A DNA stretch of 64,000 nucleotides. Source: Spirosoma sp. KCTC 42546. GTDB taxonomy: Bacteria > Bacteroidota > Bacteroidia > Cytophagales > Spirosomataceae. The stretch is taken from positions 7,854,501 through 7,918,500 of the forward strand of contig NZ_CP041360.1 of assembly GCF_006965485.1 (NCBI RefSeq), given 5' to 3'. The notes beneath the pieces were generated by a model, which did no database searches, was not told where the DNA came from, and worked only from the letters and a program-made list of their open reading frames with translations. The translations under genes and the position numbers were made by a program. Positions 62,066 to 64,000 of the stretch are shown one piece after another. The first letter of the stretch is position 1. Every line of letters begins with the position of its first letter.

Positions 62066-63238
62066 ATGTCATCACAACTATCTCGCCGGGACTGGCTACG
62101 CGCCAGCGGCCTTATCACAGCCGGTTTTGGTTTGAGTAGATTTACCCCTGCCGAAGCCAGCGTTCCTAATGCCCCATTGGTTTCTGGGTTTACCAATGAG
62201 TTCGCCTTCGCTGATGACCCATTCGACAAGATGCCTAAGCTTCGGGCACGGTTGTTCGCGAATGAGAACCCGCTTGGCATTTCACAGAATGCAAAAGATG
62301 CCCTTATAAAAGCCACTGAACTAGGCAACCGTTACGCCTGGATGGAATTCGGGCAATTGAAAACGCTTATTGCTACCGACGATGGTGTGAAACCGGCCAA
62401 TATTATGATGTCGCCCGGCTCGTCGGATATCCTGATGGCCGCTGCTGATCACTTTGCGAAAAGCGGTGGTACGATCCTGACCAGCACCATGACGTATGAC
62501 GACCTGCTCCAGCGGGCCGAGAAGTTCGGCGCAAAAATCAAGGCGCTGCCGATGACGAAAGAGTACAAATTTGACCTCAACGCAATCAAGGCGAACATTA
62601 CGCCCGATGTGAAGATGGTCTATATCGTCAACCCGAATAACCCAACCGGCACCATCATTCCAACGCCAGAGCTGGAAGCGTTTATTCGCGAGGTGTCGCC
62701 CAAAGTACCCGTATTCATCGACGAAGCCTATATCGACTTTTACGAACCTGCCGACCGCCCTAAACTGGGCAAACTGGTGGCCGAGGGCATGAACGTGATT
62801 CTGGCGCGTACCTTTTCGAAAATTCACGGTTTTGCCGGCTTGCGTCTGGGCTATGCCATCGCACAGCCCGACATGCTGAAAACACTAAAATCCTATACCA
62901 ACGGTGATTTTGCGGTAAGCATTACTACGCTTATGGCCGGTATCGCCAGCTACAAAGACATCGAGTGGCAGAATCATTGCCGCGCCGAAAACGCAAAAGC
63001 CCGCGCCTATACCTCAAAAGCACTGGCCGATCTGGGCTATGAAGTGATTCCCTCGTCCACAAACTTCATCCTGTTCCCAATCCGGATGAAAACCAAAGCC
63101 TTTGAGGGGCAAATGTTCGGGCAGGGAATCGGTATCCAGACCCGCGACTTCAACGGCCAGCCCTACTGCCGCGTTAGCGTTGGCACCATGGACGAAATGG
63201 CCATCTTCATGGATGGATTTAAAAAAGTAGTAGGGTAA
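62066..63238 (+). CDS. Tat-exported class I/II aminotransferase, histidinol-phosphate aminotransferase-like
   Basis: 390 residues with a Tat signal (SRRDWLRASGLITAGFGLS). Fold-type I PLP enzyme: ARLFANENPLGISQNAK, PGSSDILMAAADHFAKSGG, VYIVNPNNPTGTI with the PLP Asn, DEAYIDFYEP with the Asp, and RTFSKIHGFAGLRLGYA with the PLP Lys. The layout is that of HisC, but the signal peptide and the lack of his genes argue for another role in the cell envelope, such as amino acid deamination. It is adjacent to the Tat flavin amine oxidase. Confidence 0.93.
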   Translation: MSSQLSRRDWLRASGLITAGFGLSRFTPAEASVPNAPLVSGFTNEFAFADDPFDKMPKLRARLFANENPLGISQNAKDALIKATELGNRYAWMEFGQLKTLIATDDGVKPANIMMSPGSSDILMAAADHFAKSGGTILTSTMTYDDLLQRAEKFGAKIKALPMTKEYKFDLNAIKANITPDVKMVYIVNPNNPTGTIIPTPELEAFIREVSPKVPVFIDEAYIDFYEPADRPKLGKLVAEGMNVILARTFSKIHGFAGLRLGYAIAQPDMLKTLKSYTNGDFAVSITTLMAGIASYKDIEWQNHCRAENAKARAYTSKALADLGYEVIPSSTNFILFPIRMKTKAFEGQMFGQGIGIQTRDFNGQPYCRVSVGTMDEMAIFMDGFKKVVG

Positions 63239-63239
63239 A

Positions 63240-63357
63240 CGGAAAGAGAGGGAGGAAGGGGAATAGAGGGAGGAAGGAGGAGAGGAATGAAAGTAACTAT
63301 AGCTTTTCTCCCTTCTCCTTCCTCCCCCTCCTCCCTTTATTCCCTCTCCTCCCTTCT
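63240..63357. repeat. purine/pyrimidine-tract inverted repeat
   Basis: A GGGAGGAAGGGGAATAGAGG tract is mirrored after about 15 bases by a CTCCTTCCTCCCCCTCC complement, with imperfect register. Same character as 16933-17030. It fills almost the entire gap between the two Tat-enzyme genes. Confidence 0.75.
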
Positions 63358-63363
63358 TTTTCT

Positions 63364-64000
63364 ATGACAAGACGCGACTTCATCAATTCAACGAGTGCCA
63401 GTTATGCCAGTATGCTGGCGTGGGGAATGCTTCAGCCCGCGCCAGCATCGGCAATTGATTTACCTGCCAATGGGCTGAAAGCAGATGGCAAAGGGCGAAA
63501 AGTTATTGTGTTAGGAGCTGGTCTGGCTGGTATGACCACCGCTTACGAACTCGGCAAATTGGGCTACGATTGTACGGTTATTGAAGCCCGGTCTCGCTCA
63601 GGTGGGCGTGTCTGGACCGTTCGGGGTGGCACCAAGGAAACCGAATTAAATGGGGGTACGGCACAGACCTGCTCGTTTGAAGACGGCCTGTATTTCAACG
63701 GGGGAGCCGCCCGGATTCCGCACCACCACCAGATTACGCTGCACTACTGCCGGGAATTGGGCGTACCTCTTCAGATTTTTAACGGGGCAAACGAATCCGC
63801 TTACCTGTATAACGATGGTGGAACCGGCGACTTTGCGAACCGACGAATGCGTATCAGTGATTACCATCACGACATGCGCGGCTACACCTCCGAGTTGCTC
63901 GCCAAGGCGCTCGATCAATCGTCGCTGGATCAGCAGTTAACCAAAGAAGATGTCGAGAAACTGATCGACTTTCTGAAAAACGAAGGCGATCTGAACACGG
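63364..64000 (+). CDS. Tat-exported flavin monoamine oxidase, cut by the window edge
   Basis: The frame opens at ATG 63364 and stays open for 212 codons to the end. The N-terminus has a Tat motif TRRDFINSTSASYASM. An FAD-binding Rossmann motif VIVLGAGLAGMTTAYELG, then VIEARSRSGGRVWTVRGG and NGGTAQTCSFEDG follow, and FNGGAARIPHHHQITLHYC matches the substrate-channel region of flavin amine oxidases (L-amino acid oxidase, monoamine oxidase). It would deaminate an amine or amino acid with oxygen outside the cytoplasm. It follows the aminotransferase gene in the same direction, with the tract repeat between. Confidence 0.9.
   Translation, partial: MTRRDFINSTSASYASMLAWGMLQPAPASAIDLPANGLKADGKGRKVIVLGAGLAGMTTAYELGKLGYDCTVIEARSRSGGRVWTVRGGTKETELNGGTAQTCSFEDGLYFNGGAARIPHHHQITLHYCRELGVPLQIFNGANESAYLYNDGGTGDFANRRMRISDYHHDMRGYTSELLAKALDQSSLDQQLTKEDVEKLIDFLKNEGDLNT

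Noticed and set aside
1..64000. CRISPR array
   Set aside because: Repeats seen are inverted pairs or single direct repeats with no regular spacer structure, and no cas gene is present.

Overview
This window comes from a member of the Bacteroidota, most likely order Cytophagales and close to Spirosoma or a relative. The evidence is a type IX secretion C-terminal sorting domain, TAnnTTTG-type -7 promoter boxes, few Shine-Dalgarno sites, many secreted peptidases and lipoproteins, a membrane-anchored AraC regulator and a short-Q-loop cytochrome bd oxidase. The genus is an inference from style, not from a database match.

Layout. 1-9.6 kb: DUF4160 fragment, lpd, a lipoprotein, a TPR histidine kinase, an ECF sigma factor with an overlapping small ORF, nth, ndk, nrnA and a lipoprotein FKBP. 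9.6-21.4 kb: rdgB, a tandem pair of secreted M20 amidohydrolases, icd, a Dabb protein, a nitrilase, a DPP-IV-type peptidase, small membrane/secreted proteins and a PyrR-like phosphoribosyltransferase. 21.4-29.2 kb: a SNF2 ATPase, then an accessory patch with a translationally coupled small ORF pair, an AT-rich unknown gene abutting a broken tyrosine recombinase, and an orphan MreB. 29.5-30.0 kb: tRNA-Leu(UAA), split by a group I intron at the classic cyanobacterial/plastid position, and tRNA-Gly(GCC). 30.1-33.1 kb: two membrane genes of unknown function rich in His motifs. 33.2-40.4 kb: lipoprotein, AraC regulator, serine hydrolase, S41 peptidase, nfi, sterol desaturase-like hydroxylase, PhnA-type protein. 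40.4-43.8 kb: a PIN toxin-antitoxin pair lying between two copies of the cydB 3' end, then cydB and cydA. 44-49.5 kb: CAP/T9SS protein, patatin-like lipase, ModE-type regulator, rhomboid. 49.5-55.8 kb: PQQ-type sugar dehydrogenase, PA14 protein, csaA, and a beta-propeller fused to a blue-copper domain. 56-64 kb: M28 peptidase, S9 peptidase, lipoprotein, and three Tat-signal enzymes of amino-acid/amine metabolism (two aminotransferases and a flavin amine oxidase cut by the right edge).

How it works together. Much of the window serves degradation of extracellular peptides and small nitrogen compounds: S9, S41, M20, M28, amidohydrolase, nitrilase, aminotransferase and amine oxidase, mostly with signal peptides. 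Central metabolism (lpd, icd, cydAB) and nucleic-acid housekeeping (nth, nfi, ndk, rdgB, nrnA) are interspersed.

The most striking observations are the group I intron in tRNA-Leu(UAA); the internally duplicated DxxWH...PPH motif in the membrane protein at 31.9-33.1 kb; the 34-bp exact repeat of the cydB 3' end flanking the toxin-antitoxin pair; the recombinase remnant; and about fifteen long, mostly perfect intergenic hairpins with unrelated sequences, some reaching into the last codons or the start codon of genes. No rRNA, CRISPR array or complete mobile element was seen.
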